51,443 nt of DNA from Parcubacteria group bacterium RIFCSPLOWO2_01_FULL_48_18 (GTDB lineage: Bacteria > Patescibacteriota > Minisyncoccia > UBA6257 > WO2-01-48-18), in assembly GCA_001824435.1 (NCBI GenBank), contig MHXH01000021.1:1-51443 (forward strand). The letters are read 5' to 3'. The position numbers and the translations under genes are program-made. Positions 26,331 to 35,889 of the stretch are shown piece after piece. Position 1 is the stretch's first letter; each line of letters starts with the position of its first letter. The notes under the pieces are model-generated. The model worked only from the letters and a program-made list of their open reading frames with translations. It was not told the origin of the DNA and did not search any database.

Positions 26331-27047
26331 TTACTTTATCCGTCTTCGAGAAATCATCCGCCGCTTCCATAATACGCCGTCAGCTGTAATAGATACCACA
26401 TCAGCCCACTGACTTTCCCCCGGAAGATCAAATCTGCGAAGCGCCGAAAGAAGCACGCTCGTTCCCTTGCCACGAATCATCCATTGTTCAGCCCTTGCAT
26501 TTTTACATTCTTTATTCAGAAAATCGACCGCGCCCCTGCGCGCATCCTTACATGCATCGGTCTCAAGCGCAGCTCCGGCAACAACAAATTGCGAAAACGA
26601 TCTTACTTTACCCGAATAGTCGGACATCGAAAACTCGAGTGGCGCCTCAAGAGAAAAAACAGTAGTCATTGCGCCATACGGATACAGCGAATGCTCATAC
26701 CGCAGCTCGAACAAAAAAGAAATAACCTGATCCGCGTAGTGCTTAGAAACATATCGCGCAGTCACCCACGTCTTCAGATCATCAAGCTGGGAATTAATTG
26801 CCGTGTGCAGTTTTTCAATATCAGAATAGGCGCCGATGCTTGCGAAATAAAGGCGCTTATCGTATTCCAGCAGCCAATTCGGAAATTTCCTGCCGGTTTT
26901 GCCGACCCGCGACGCGCTTCGTTCATTCGCGCGCCGTCCGATGACAACGCCGTCTTTACACCAAATTGCGACAAGCAAGTGTTTCCCAATGTTCCCGCGA
27001 GCGCGTTCATCCTTGACCCGAATCAGGTCCGGCGTATGCAGTATCAT
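26331..27047 (-). CDS. prcA: Proteasome alpha-type subunit
   Basis: 238 residues. The N-terminal pattern RVKDERARGNIGKHLLVAIWCKDGVVIGRRA, then RLYFASIGAYSDIEKLHTAINSQ and an Ntn-hydrolase strand pattern, matches actinobacterial PrcA; it lacks a catalytic Thr1 as expected for an alpha subunit. Alpha rings gate the 20S barrel and dock the ATPase. The ATG at 27047 overlaps the prcB stop (TAATG) and has AAGGAG upstream. The C-terminal tail ends KRRMISRRRIK rather than the usual extended tail, so the docking end differs from Mycobacterium. Confidence 0.8.
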   Translation of the reverse strand: MILHTPDLIRVKDERARGNIGKHLLVAIWCKDGVVIGRRANERSASRVGKTGRKFPNWLLEYDKRLYFASIGAYSDIEKLHTAINSQLDDLKTWVTARYVSKHYADQVISFLFELRYEHSLYPYGAMTTVFSLEAPLEFSMSDYSGKVRSFSQFVVAGAALETDACKDARRGAVDFLNKECKNARAEQWMIRGKGTSVLLSALRRFDLPGESQWADVVSITADGVLWKRRMISRRRIK

Positions 27048-27910
27048 TATTCGCTCCTTGCGGTTGAAATCCGCTTCCACCGAGGATTCCGTTTCCGCCC
27101 CTCCTCATCGTCATACATCTTTCGGGCAATACGAAGCGCTCGTTGAAAATCAATGGAAGATACGCCATTTTGCTTTGCAACGCACACGGTCGCAGGAAAC
27201 AATTCCGGCGGAGCAGTAAAAAGATCAATGCTTGCGGCTTGATAGAGGGCGCGGATGGAAAGCGCCACCGCCTCTTGTTCGGTCATTCCTTCATGCCACC
27301 GGTCTTTAAGAATTGTCCGAGCGATAATGCCGCCGGATCCTACCGTATGGTATCCTGTTTCGCTTGCCTCAAAGCGCCCGCCGCATTCATCGAACGTGTA
27401 AATGCTTGGCTGTTCAACGTCTTCGGGATCCCAGCCCGCCAGAATAGGGACCGCAACATAATCCATCAAGGCGGCCAAAAGCGCCAATTCCTTAAAATTC
27501 TCCCGTAAAATATTCATCATGATCTCTGCCTGTCCGTCAATATATATCGGTTCCCCCACCAATCGTTGCAAATGAGTCCACTGTTCATCAAAAGCGTCAA
27601 TCAATTCCTGTATATATGCGACAGTCCCTGCCGCGCCAAGCAAAGAGTATGGTCCGACCCTATGCACCTTCACCTCTTCATCCCAATGTTCACGATGGTC
27701 AGACGCGCGCCGATCGCCTGCCATTAATACGCCGTCGCGAAATCGAAGAGCAACAATGGTTGTTCCGGTATACAGCCGCCTGCCGCGCGCGGACAGTAAC
27801 GCATTGCGAAAATGATTTGCATCGCCAACCATCGCTTCCAGCGAACGAAGCCTGGTGTTTCGGCGTTGAAACGGACCGTACCGATCGAGAAATCGCTCTT
27901 GCGTCGCCAT
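27047..27910 (-). CDS. prcB: Proteasome beta-type subunit (catalytic)
   Basis: 287 residues with a propeptide of about 49 residues ending YTG, after which the mature chain begins TTIVALRFRDGVLMAGDRRAS (Thr50 as the nucleophile). Asp66 and Lys81 take the positions of the catalytic Asp17 and Lys33. SLLGAAGTVAYIQEL and HTVGSGGIIARTILKD are further beta-subunit marks. HslV would be about 175 residues, so PrcB is the better fit. GGAGGT precedes ATG 27910. No Pup, Dop, PafA or Mpa/ARC gene is in the window, so substrate delivery is unknown. Confidence 0.88.
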   Translation of the reverse strand: MATQERFLDRYGPFQRRNTRLRSLEAMVGDANHFRNALLSARGRRLYTGTTIVALRFRDGVLMAGDRRASDHREHWDEEVKVHRVGPYSLLGAAGTVAYIQELIDAFDEQWTHLQRLVGEPIYIDGQAEIMMNILRENFKELALLAALMDYVAVPILAGWDPEDVEQPSIYTFDECGGRFEASETGYHTVGSGGIIARTILKDRWHEGMTEQEAVALSIRALYQAASIDLFTAPPELFPATVCVAKQNGVSSIDFQRALRIARKMYDDEEGRKRNPRWKRISTARSE

Positions 27911-27955
27911 GCCACCTCCGTATGAAAAAATAAAGGAACGGTTTTTCTACCATCC

Positions 27956-27983
27956 ATCATACCACACGCCGAAAAAGACGCAA
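27956..27983 (-). promoter_or_regulatory. Possible promoter for prcB-prcA
   Basis: Minus strand TTGCGT (27978-27983), 16-base spacer and TATGAT (27956-27961), 46 bases before prcB. Confidence 0.45.
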
Positions 27984-27992
27984 TGGGCAATA

Positions 27993-29462
27993 TCACTCCT
28001 CATTCCTATGCGGCTTTCCCTCAAGATACCCCGCTTCGGTTTGACGACGAAATGTGCCCAATGCTTTAAATTCATCCAAGGTATGCGCCCCCACGTAACT
28101 CATCGACGATCGCAAATGGCCAACAAGATCTTCGATGATAGACGAAACCTCTCCGCGATACGCAACGCGGCGCTGGATTCCTTCAGTCGGCCGCACATGG
28201 TCAAGGCCTCCGCCGTCCATCCTCGAAAGCTGCGCCTCTAAAGATGCAGAACCTCTGTAAATTTTCCACTTTTTTCCTTCTTCATAAAACGCCTCTCCCG
28301 GGGCCTCTTCAGACCCCCCCAAAAGGCTTCCAAGCATTACCGCAGATGCTCCGGCAACGAGCGCCTTAGCCACATCTGCGCCAACCCTGATTCCACCGTC
28401 GGCAACTACCGGAATATGGTGCTCATCCGCAATTGCGGCGCACTCGGCAATGGCCGTGAGCTGCGGCGTTCCTACGCCAGTTTCTTCCCTTGTCTTGCAT
28501 GCCGAACCCGGACCGATTCCCACCTTCACTGCATCTGCGCCCGCCTCAATGAGCATCAGCGCCGCCTCCGGCCGGTCAATATTTCCCACAACGATCGGCA
28601 ATTCATTGAATGCCGCGCGAATTTCTTTCAGCAATGCCTCAACCGGATCGGCGAACGCGCGCGCCGTATCAATAAGCAGCACGTCCATTCCGGCTTTCAC
28701 TAACTGATCAACATCAGAAAGGATATTATTCCTATGCGCGCCAATCGTCGCGCCAACCAATAGACGCCCCTTTTTATCCCGCACGGCACTGCGATATTGC
28801 GCCGCCTTTATAATATCCTTTGCCGTAATAAGGCCTGCGACTTTTCCTGCTTTGTCCACGAGCGGCAATTTTTCAACCTTATACTGACGCAACAGGACAC
28901 GCGCGCTCTCTTTTGTCGTATCGGGCGAGCCGACAACAAGCGGCATCGGAGTCATCGCTTCTTTCACGTACAAAGAAAGGTCCTCTTGAAGCCGCATGTC
29001 GCGCGATGTCAAAATACCAACAAGTTTTCCTTCTTCGTCAACAACAAGAAGGCCAGAAATCTGATAGGCGTCCATGAGTGCTCTGGCATCGGAGAGCCGC
29101 TCTGAAAATCGAATGGTGATCGGTTTTTCGATAATGCTCGAGTCTGCGCGCTTGACCCTTTTTACTTCTTCAACGCGTTTTTCAATCGGCAAAAATTGGT
29201 GGATAAAACCAAGGCCGCCGAGCCGCGCCAGGGCGATCGCCATCCGCGAATCTGTAATATCAGGCATGTTCGCCGAGACGATCGGGATATTCAAAAAAAT
29301 GTCCCGCGCCAGACGGGTTTTGAAATTGCCAATATCGCGCCGCGATGCAATGTCTGATTTACGGTCAATAATGCAAACGTCATTAAACGAAACCGCGATA
29401 TCAACCGGAAGCCCTTTCGCAGAGAGCCGCGCTTCAATTTTCTGCCGCAATTGATCGTCCAT
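27993..29462 (-). CDS. guaB: IMP dehydrogenase with CBS domains
   Basis: Oxidises IMP to XMP, the first committed step to GMP. The barrel is split by two CBS domains (about residues 115-235). The catalytic-loop [20 protein letters not shown] contains the active Cys. The flap segment with the catalytic Arg-Tyr pair and [15 protein letters not shown] is near 390. About 489 residues. Start either ATG 29462 or GTG 29474; no clear ribosome binding site chooses between them. Likely in one unit with the phosphoribosyltransferase. Confidence 0.95.
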   Translation of the reverse strand: MDDQLRQKIEARLSAKGLPVDIAVSFNDVCIIDRKSDIASRRDIGNFKTRLARDIFLNIPIVSANMPDITDSRMAIALARLGGLGFIHQFLPIEKRVEEVKRVKRADSSIIEKPITIRFSERLSDARALMDAYQISGLLVVDEEGKLVGILTSRDMRLQEDLSLYVKEAMTPMPLVVGSPDTTKESARVLLRQYKVEKLPLVDKAGKVAGLITAKDIIKAAQYRSAVRDKKGRLLVGATIGAHRNNILSDVDQLVKAGMDVLLIDTARAFADPVEALLKEIRAAFNELPIVVGNIDRPEAALMLIEAGADAVKVGIGPGSACKTREETGVGTPQLTAIAECAAIADEHHIPVVADGGIRVGADVAKALVAGASAVMLGSLLGGSEEAPGEAFYEEGKKWKIYRGSASLEAQLSRMDGGGLDHVRPTEGIQRRVAYRGEVSSIIEDLVGHLRSSMSYVGAHTLDEFKALGTFRRQTEAGYLEGKPHRNEE

Positions 29463-29546
29463 AGTCACCACCACATATTATAAACCCATAAAGAATGTCC
29501 CTATCATGCATCTGTGGATAAAGTAAATCTCCACCCTCGCTTCCCA

Positions 29547-29915
29547 CTATTCCCTTTCCCATGGAAACACAATCCACGCGCTTCCCTTCTTGCGAAGCCA
29601 CACATCCGGCTTAACAATACTCCGGGGATGATAAAACAGGGTCGCGATAAAACAGCGCAGGTCCCGGAAATGCGCAAGGGTCTTTCCGGTGTCGGCGATA
29701 TCATCGACGATCAAGCTCCTCTTTGTCGGCGCAAGCAGCATGGGAATCCCCAGCCGGTGAGAAAGACATACTGCCAATATCATGCCGCCGCGCGGAATGC
29801 CATATACGCCGTCGAACTGACGCTTCCGCTTTTTCGATTCCACCTCGACAAGTTTACCGATCCTTTCGGAATCTTCAACAAATTCTTCCCAAGCATAATA
29901 CAATTTCTCTGCCAT
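29547..29915 (-). CDS. Phosphoribosyltransferase (purine salvage type)
   Basis: 122 residues. The PRPP-binding motif LIVDDIADTGKTL is clear, with DGVYGIPRGGMILAVCLSHRLG as the preceding fold element. Short members of this family are xanthine/hypoxanthine-type salvage enzymes. A place just before guaB supports a role in purine salvage, but the base is not determined. Confidence 0.85.
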   Translation of the reverse strand: MAEKLYYAWEEFVEDSERIGKLVEVESKKRKRQFDGVYGIPRGGMILAVCLSHRLGIPMLLAPTKRSLIVDDIADTGKTLAHFRDLRCFIATLFYHPRSIVKPDVWLRKKGSAWIVFPWERE

Positions 29916-29926
29916 AGTATATATCC

Positions 29927-29955
29927 ATTATAAAAGCAGGGGTTGCAACTTTCAA
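29927..29955 (-). promoter_or_regulatory. Promoter for phosphoribosyltransferase-guaB
   Basis: Minus strand TTGAAA (29950-29955), 17-base spacer, TATAAT (29927-29932), 12 bases before the start codon, which implies a very short leader. Confidence 0.65.
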
Positions 29956-29976
29956 AGGTTCATTTCCAGGCATGCT

Positions 29977-31539
29977 CTACCGATACCCCCTGGAAATCTC
30001 ATCCAATTCTGCGAAGAGTTCGGTCGGCGCCCAATTATCCGTAAAGATACACGGCCGTTCGTCACTCAATATCTCCCGCCCTTCGTCCGCAACAAACGAA
30101 TTCAACGCCATAAGTTCTTCTGGCGCGGCTACGTTTCTAAGCGCCGCAAATGTATCGTTCAACGGAGCGCGCGACCCCGCTAGGAGATATTGAATCCTCT
30201 TGCCGTCGGGAAAAAAATAGACATACGGATATACGGATTTCATCGTTTGGCTCACGCACTTGAATATGCGCTCGTTTGGACTCCCGGCGATAATCATCTG
30301 GGAAAAAATTCCTCCGTCACTTAGCCGCACATAGGTAGATTCATAAAATTCTTTCGTTGCCATCTGATACGGAATGTACAAATCGCTGGCAAACACATCG
30401 GTAAATATGAGGTCATAGCGCTTTGGGTTTTTTTCTAAATATATCCGGCCGTCGTCATTGATGGCCGTCACGTTTTTCTGTTGCCCGAGCCCGAAAAACC
30501 GGTAAGCGGCCTTCGTCACTTCCGGATCAAGCTCCACGCCGTCAATCCGGACGCCGTTATCTCCAAAATAATGCGCATACTGCCTCGAAATCACCCCGCC
30601 GGCAGACCCCAGAATCAACACGTCGATGTCCGATTTTTTATCTAACATATAGTAAAACGGCAAAAAATAATCGAAATAAAAACCGGTAAGCATCTTATTC
30701 GGATGATACACGGACCAGCGTCCCGACCGATTAATATCCAACACTACCCCAAGTGCGTCATCTTTCAATACCTCCACCCTGCCGTAAAACGAATCTTTTT
30801 GATACAGCATATTTTCGCTTCTGCCAAACGACATGGAAGCGGATGAAATCATAAATGCTATCCCGACGATCAACATAAAACCTAGCCTCATAAGAATTGA
30901 CCGCGGCAATTGCTTTATGAGTCCTAGAAATGCGACTGCCAAAAGGCTCACGGCGGCAATAAGCATGGTTTCTTTTACGCCAAAAAGAGGAATCGTCACG
31001 AACGAAGAAGCAAACGTCCCCAGTACGCTTCCGACAGTTGAAAAAGCGTATATTGATCCGGCTGTATTGCCGGTTTTCTCCAATTCCCTGATGCTCAAAC
31101 GGGTGACAAAAGGGCTTACCATCCCCAACAGCATCACCGGCAGCATAAAAAGAGCCTGAAAGAATATTATTGCCGTCGAGGTCGCAGAACCGAAAAGAAA
31201 CATCCGGTCGTAAAACCCCCCCCGCACAAAATATACGATCAACAATTCGGAAAGAAGAGGCGTAAAACCAAGCAACGCGCCTGCGGCCATAACTATTCCC
31301 ATAAGAACTTTCCTATAGGGATATGCATCGGCAATTCTGCCGCCGAAATAATAACCAAGCGAGAGTGCCACCATAAAAAAACCGATAATCGCCCCCCAAA
31401 TAAAAAGCGAGGCTCCGAAATACGGAGTCATCAGCCGGAATGAGGCCATTTCAATCATCATCATCGCGCCTCCGGTCACAAAAACGAAAAAGAGAAAAAA
31501 ATGTTTTTTCAATACATTATTAAGATGGGGTCGGCGCAT
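29977..31539 (-). CDS. Membrane-fused spermidine-synthase-like methyltransferase-fold protein
   Basis: About 520 residues. Residues 20-240 form about seven membrane segments; the C-terminal part has DVLILGSAGGVISRQYAHYFGDNGVRIDGVELDPEVTKAA and YDLIFTDVFASDLYIPYQMATKEFYE, the spermidine synthase fold with its nucleotide-like loop. Such fusions are widespread but their substrate is unknown; true polyamine synthesis is unproved. ATG 31539 has AAAGGAG nine bases upstream and lies inside the end of the response regulator gene (20-base overlap), so expression is coupled. Confidence 0.82.
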   Translation of the reverse strand: MRRPHLNNVLKKHFFLFFVFVTGGAMMMIEMASFRLMTPYFGASLFIWGAIIGFFMVALSLGYYFGGRIADAYPYRKVLMGIVMAAGALLGFTPLLSELLIVYFVRGGFYDRMFLFGSATSTAIIFFQALFMLPVMLLGMVSPFVTRLSIRELEKTGNTAGSIYAFSTVGSVLGTFASSFVTIPLFGVKETMLIAAVSLLAVAFLGLIKQLPRSILMRLGFMLIVGIAFMISSASMSFGRSENMLYQKDSFYGRVEVLKDDALGVVLDINRSGRWSVYHPNKMLTGFYFDYFLPFYYMLDKKSDIDVLILGSAGGVISRQYAHYFGDNGVRIDGVELDPEVTKAAYRFFGLGQQKNVTAINDDGRIYLEKNPKRYDLIFTDVFASDLYIPYQMATKEFYESTYVRLSDGGIFSQMIIAGSPNERIFKCVSQTMKSVYPYVYFFPDGKRIQYLLAGSRAPLNDTFAALRNVAAPEELMALNSFVADEGREILSDERPCIFTDNWAPTELFAELDEISRGYR

Positions 31540-31930
31540 TACCGACATCTCCTTTGGCAATATATCCGCCGACCAAACGCGCAAATTCATCAAGGCTCGT
31601 CGCTCCTTTCTTTACGAAATCGATCGCCCCATAGGCATGAGCGACTTTTTTATCAACCTCCGGATCTCCGAATGCAGTAAGAAACACTACTTTGATATCG
31701 CGAGTCGCTTCATCGCTCTTCAGTTTCATGGTCGCATCCATGCCGTCCAATACCGGCATCTTGATATCCATGAGAATCAGATCCGGGTGCGTCTTTTTTG
31801 CTACCCCTATACCCTCCTGGCCATCTCGAGCGAGAACAACATCAAATCCGGCTTGCCGCAAAACAGTGCCGTAGATGTCCAACATTTCCGGTTCATCATC
31901 AACAATAAGAACAAGCGGTTTTGAGTTCAT
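31520..31930 (-). CDS. Single-domain response regulator
   Basis: 136 residues, receiver domain only. Acidic pocket VDDEP (D11, D12), phosphoryl acceptor D54 in LILMDIKMP, conserved Thr in VFLTAFGDP and Lys in FVKKGAT. No output domain. It follows the histidine kinase gene by 17 bases and is the probable partner. Confidence 0.92.
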   Translation of the reverse strand: MNSKPLVLIVDDEPEMLDIYGTVLRQAGFDVVLARDGQEGIGVAKKTHPDLILMDIKMPVLDGMDATMKLKSDEATRDIKVVFLTAFGDPEVDKKVAHAYGAIDFVKKGATSLDEFARLVGGYIAKGDVGNAPTPS

Positions 31931-31947
31931 GGTACGATAATTTTATT

Positions 31948-33795
31948 CTACCCAGAGCTGGCAGGAAAGGCAATGCTAAATGTACTTCCGATTCCCGGAG
32001 AGCTTTTTTCAAGCAATATATCGCCTCCCATCATCCGCGTAAGCAGCCGTGCAATATAGAGTCCCAAGCCACTGCCATACTCTTTAGTATACAGAAAAGC
32101 TCTTCTGGGAGTTTCAAATTTCTTAAATAGCACACGCTGCTGTTCTGACGGGATACCGATGCCCGTATCTTCAACATATATTTTTACAAAACCATTTGTT
32201 TTCTCAACGCGCACCGAAATACTCCCGCGATCCGTGTACTGTATCGCATTGCTTATGATATTCATAAGCACCTGCCTGCTGCGATTTTTGTCGACAAAAA
32301 CATAGTGGGACTGGAAAGGTCTTTGAAATGTAAGCGACAACCCTTTTTTTGCGGCAACCCGCTGAAGGTCATTAACTGCTTCCTGAATAAGTTGGGTAAG
32401 GTCGTAGTTCTCTTTATGCATTTCGAGACGTCTTCCTTCCAAGCGTATTGCATCCAGAAAATCCTCAATAATGCTTAAAAGGCGTTTTGCGTTTTCTTGA
32501 ATACCCTCCAGCCTGCTGTATGTTTCTTGATCCGTTGATTTGACGAGCGCCAGAAGCAGTTCTGCGTCCCCTCGGATAATGGAGAGCGGCGTTCGCATTT
32601 CATGCGAAACAATCGCCATAAAATCGTTCTTTGATCTCTCCAGGCGCTTGCTTTCGGTAATATCCTGAATCCAGATGAAATTTCCCAGGATGGCGCTATC
32701 TTCTTCCCCGGCATCTCGGACACACTGGAAGAATATGTCAAAAACCTTTTCCTGCGCTTCCACATCATGAATTTCCATATTTTCTCCGAGAGCGCACCTT
32801 CGCAGGTACGACGGGAGATCTATCGCGGGAAATTGCCGCTGAAATGCCATAAGCGCGTCTGCAACGCCGTCATGCAGATTCAAAAACTGCCGCCCTGCTC
32901 GATTTATGAAAAGCACCGAAGAGTCTGCGCCATCCAACAGAATGGCGCCGATCTCCATGTGATACGCGACTTGATCAAGTTTAAGCTTTTCCTGACGGAG
33001 CTCGATCGTGCGTTTTTTGATCTCTTCTTCCAGATCGTGCTCATGCCGTTCCAACCGCTGAGCCATTGTATTAAATGCAGATCCCAATTCTCCTATCTCG
33101 TCCTCGGTATGCACTGCAACCCGTTCGCCTAAATTACCGTCTGCAATCCGGCGCGCAGCTCCTTGTAAATAGATAAGAGGGCGTATCAGAAACCGCGTTA
33201 TCGAAAGACCGAATATATACAACAGGGCATATATTGCTGCCGCAATTCCCAAAGAAATAAGTTGAATATTCCTGTTGAATTGTTTTGCGGCTTCAAGCAA
33301 TTGTTTTTTAAACAACAGGGTTTGGTTCTGGATTGCCAACAGCGACGGCTCGATCTCTTCTGAAAATAGACGCCGAAGCCGAATGGAGTCTTCGACGTTT
33401 TCGTCCTCCGCGCTTCCGATTGCATTAAAAAATCCCAGCCCCTCCCCGAACATCAGTATATGCATGCGCTGCTCTTCCTGAATAAACCGTTGAATGTTTC
33501 TAAAATGGGCATAATTGCCCCTTCTCAATTCCTGATCAATCTGGCTAATCTGTTCGTGGCCGGATGTATACCGCCTCAAACCCCTTTCGTCACCCGAGAA
33601 AAATCCCAATATTCCTGTAATTTCTTGAGAAATCCCGTAATTGATCGCATCGATACGAAAAAACAGATCATATAATGCTTGATATCGAGCCGTCGCCGCC
33701 GTATACATTGCCATTGCGGCAATCGTAAACAGGCTCACGCTTGCAAGGCCGAGAAGAAATTTATTCCGGACTTTTAATTTCTCGAAGAATTTCAT
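31948..33795 (-). CDS. Membrane sensor histidine kinase (HAMP-PAS)
   Basis: 615 residues: membrane segments near 12-32 and 178-198 around an extracytoplasmic helical sensor, a HAMP linker (about 200-255), coiled coil, a PAS-like domain (about 275-390), HisKA with SHEMRTPLS, and an ATPase domain with N (NIISNAIQYTDRG), G1 (VEDTGIGIP), F and G2 (GSGLGLYIARLL) boxes. The start ATG 33795 lies in the right arm of an inverted repeat. Signal unknown. Confidence 0.95.
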   Translation of the reverse strand: MKFFEKLKVRNKFLLGLASVSLFTIAAMAMYTAATARYQALYDLFFRIDAINYGISQEITGILGFFSGDERGLRRYTSGHEQISQIDQELRRGNYAHFRNIQRFIQEEQRMHILMFGEGLGFFNAIGSAEDENVEDSIRLRRLFSEEIEPSLLAIQNQTLLFKKQLLEAAKQFNRNIQLISLGIAAAIYALLYIFGLSITRFLIRPLIYLQGAARRIADGNLGERVAVHTEDEIGELGSAFNTMAQRLERHEHDLEEEIKKRTIELRQEKLKLDQVAYHMEIGAILLDGADSSVLFINRAGRQFLNLHDGVADALMAFQRQFPAIDLPSYLRRCALGENMEIHDVEAQEKVFDIFFQCVRDAGEEDSAILGNFIWIQDITESKRLERSKNDFMAIVSHEMRTPLSIIRGDAELLLALVKSTDQETYSRLEGIQENAKRLLSIIEDFLDAIRLEGRRLEMHKENYDLTQLIQEAVNDLQRVAAKKGLSLTFQRPFQSHYVFVDKNRSRQVLMNIISNAIQYTDRGSISVRVEKTNGFVKIYVEDTGIGIPSEQQRVLFKKFETPRRAFLYTKEYGSGLGLYIARLLTRMMGGDILLEKSSPGIGSTFSIAFPASSG

Positions 33796-33910
33796 CCCGT
33801 TAGAAATAGGACGTGGACATATTGCATGTCTTACAATCCTTTACTACAGTTTATAAGTTTCGGTTTTTGCGTATTTTCATAATAAATGCGCCCGCGATTT
33901 CTAACGGGAT
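33794..33910. repeat. Inverted repeat ATCCCGTTAGAAAT...ATTTCTAACGGGAT in kinase leader
   Basis: Perfect 14-bp arms (33794-33807 and 33897-33910) separated by 89 bases, filling the gap between the kinase and the upstream membrane protein gene. On the transcript the downstream arm includes the kinase start codon, so pairing with the upstream arm would hide it. Related to the repeat at 7876-8003. Confidence 0.7.
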
Positions 33911-33926
33911 CCATGCGTTCGAGTCC

Positions 33927-34901
33927 CTAAAAAGATACTCGCTCAACTTCGATTTGAACTTTCTCCTTCCGAGCAATGCCAACGACCGTAAAGAATCTCA
34001 AAACCATCACGGTAATCGGCAACGCAAGCCAATAGAGAAAATAAGTTACTCCCTTCATGGCAAAATAGAAAAAGAAAGCGAATGCATACGGCAAAATGGG
34101 ACGGTACGAACGCATAAATTTGTCGATTTGCATTTCAATTGCCATGGCAATCCGTTCTTCGAAAGGAATCGATAGAATGTTTTCCGTTTCAACCCCGGCG
34201 TCGCGCCTGGCGGCCAAATCCGGCGTTTGAGCATCCATAACCGTACGAAACTCTGACAATAATTGAGAAAAGGGTATGCGTTGCGGCGCAATTTCTTTGA
34301 GCGCCTGATCTTTCAAGCCTTGAAGTGTCCCTTCAAATTTTTCTCCGGCTACTTTTACCGCGGTACCTACAACATCGCGAATCAACTCCGGCGAAAATAG
34401 TCGTGGCGGCCTCAAAATCTGCCCATAAAAATAGCAGAACGACGCAAGAAGCGCCAATGCGGTAAACACCGAAGCGAGACCGGCCCTGATCGCGCTCGAC
34501 GCATGGAATGTTGCCGAATGTATATATGATGAACGGATGGAAAAAAACGCGTAAGCGAGGGAAGAAAATATGAGGGCGGACGCAACAAAGCTTTCCCAAC
34601 GCACGGGAACAAACGACACGGAAAGGATAGAAGCGATTAAATAGATGACAAGCGACATCCACGGCTGGCTCGATAGTATCGCAAGGACGGAGAATACAAT
34701 TGCGAATCCAATCATACCGATAAGCGGCAATATATAATCAACCGGACCCACCTGAAGAAAAAAATGATTTACAAAGAGATTGGTAAAAAGTATTCCATCT
34801 ACCACCAATATAATTCCCGAGAGAAATATAAATATGACCTCTTTCCCGGTAAGGCTCCCGTATCGAGTTTTTACTCCTGTTTTTTGTTCCGAATCAGGCA
34901 T
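33927..34901 (-). CDS. Multi-span membrane protein, unknown
   Basis: 324 residues with hydrophobic segments near 21-46, 56-78, 82-100, 103-121, 135-157 and 270-310, and a soluble stretch of about 100 residues between. No family recognised. Its own stop lies 16 bases past the outer repeat arm, so it may be co-transcribed with the two-component genes. Confidence 0.7.
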   Translation of the reverse strand: MPDSEQKTGVKTRYGSLTGKEVIFIFLSGIILVVDGILFTNLFVNHFFLQVGPVDYILPLIGMIGFAIVFSVLAILSSQPWMSLVIYLIASILSVSFVPVRWESFVASALIFSSLAYAFFSIRSSYIHSATFHASSAIRAGLASVFTALALLASFCYFYGQILRPPRLFSPELIRDVVGTAVKVAGEKFEGTLQGLKDQALKEIAPQRIPFSQLLSEFRTVMDAQTPDLAARRDAGVETENILSIPFEERIAMAIEMQIDKFMRSYRPILPYAFAFFFYFAMKGVTYFLYWLALPITVMVLRFFTVVGIARKEKVQIEVERVSF

Positions 34902-35028
34902 ATGCGTTCATGCTATACTTTTAAATTACCACGCCGCCGGCAATCTTCAAAATTCGATCTTCTAGTAACTCGCGCACCAGAGGACCACGGGACTTTAATT
35001 GTGAGGCTCCACCTGTGGAAAACGAACC

Positions 35029-35057
35029 TTGACATAACGCAGGCAAAGGAATATAAT
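35029..35057 (+). promoter_or_regulatory. Consensus promoter for the metzincin-like gene
   Basis: TTGACA (35029-35034), 17-base spacer, TATAAT (35052-35057): a perfect sigma-70 match, with the start codon 40 bases on. Confidence 0.85.
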
Positions 35058-35097
35058 ATGCGTATAAGGTCGATACATAACTAATTCTCAAATAAAA

Positions 35098-35868
35098 ATG
35101 GCTTTTCGAATTTCAACAAAGATAGTTGCACTCGCAGGGCTTGCATTACTTGCAATTGCCGGTGTTGCGTTGGCGAGTCACTCATGGGGAACCTATCACT
35201 GGGCGCGAAAGGCAAATCCTTTCACCCTGAAGCTTGGAGATAATGTTTCAAGCGTATGGGATCCCTACCTTGGAGTCGCTTCAACAGACTGGAGTTTATC
35301 GAGCGTGCTTGATACCACAATTGTGGCCGGAGGCACTAATCCGAAAAACTGCCGGGCGACAAGCGGACGAGTTGAGGTATGCGCGGCCAAGTACGGATTC
35401 AACGGCTGGCTGGGCTTAGCCCAAATTTGGTTAACCAGAGATGGGCATATTTACAAAGGGGTTACGAAACTCAACGACACGTACTTCAATACCGCGACAT
35501 ACAACAAACCGGCATTGCGGCAAATGGTGATGTGCCAGGAGATTGGTCATAACTTCGGACTTGATCATCAAGATGAAGATTTCAGCAACCCTCCGCTCGG
35601 CACCTGCATGGACTACACGTCGGATCCAACGCCGAACCAGCATCCGAACCAGCACGACTATGACCAGCTTGAGACGATCTACGCCCATCTTGATTCGTAC
35701 ACGACGCTTTCCCAATCTGTCAGGTCTGCGCGAGGCGGCGTTGATCTTCCGGAGACGGCAGAATGGGGCAGAGCTCACCGACAGGACGGTCGCGGCAGAT
35801 CATCTCTCTATGTAAAGGATCTTGGTAACGGAGAGAAAGTACTCACCTTTGTTCTCTGGACAGAATAA
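35098..35868 (+). CDS. Secreted metzincin-like protein with QExxH motif
   Basis: 256 residues. Signal peptide to about residue 26 (ALA-SHS). The zinc motif reads QEIGHNFGLDH (147-157) where metzincins have HEIGHxxGxxH, so the first histidine ligand is Gln. A Met-turn-like CMDY follows at 170-173. A Cys pair (146, 170) could be disulfide-linked. It is either an inactive or altered metalloprotease-like protein; I recall the CQEIGH variant in related proteins, so it is probably a family trait rather than a mutation. Confidence 0.75.
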   Translation: MAFRISTKIVALAGLALLAIAGVALASHSWGTYHWARKANPFTLKLGDNVSSVWDPYLGVASTDWSLSSVLDTTIVAGGTNPKNCRATSGRVEVCAAKYGFNGWLGLAQIWLTRDGHIYKGVTKLNDTYFNTATYNKPALRQMVMCQEIGHNFGLDHQDEDFSNPPLGTCMDYTSDPTPNQHPNQHDYDQLETIYAHLDSYTTLSQSVRSARGGVDLPETAEWGRAHRQDGRGRSSLYVKDLGNGEKVLTFVLWTE

Positions 35869-35889
35869 GCAGGAGTACAGAAAATTACA

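Noticed and set aside
27047-27910. HslV peptidase
   Set aside because: The length, long propeptide, TTIVALRF start and adjacent alpha-type gene all fit PrcB; HslV is shorter and pairs with HslU.
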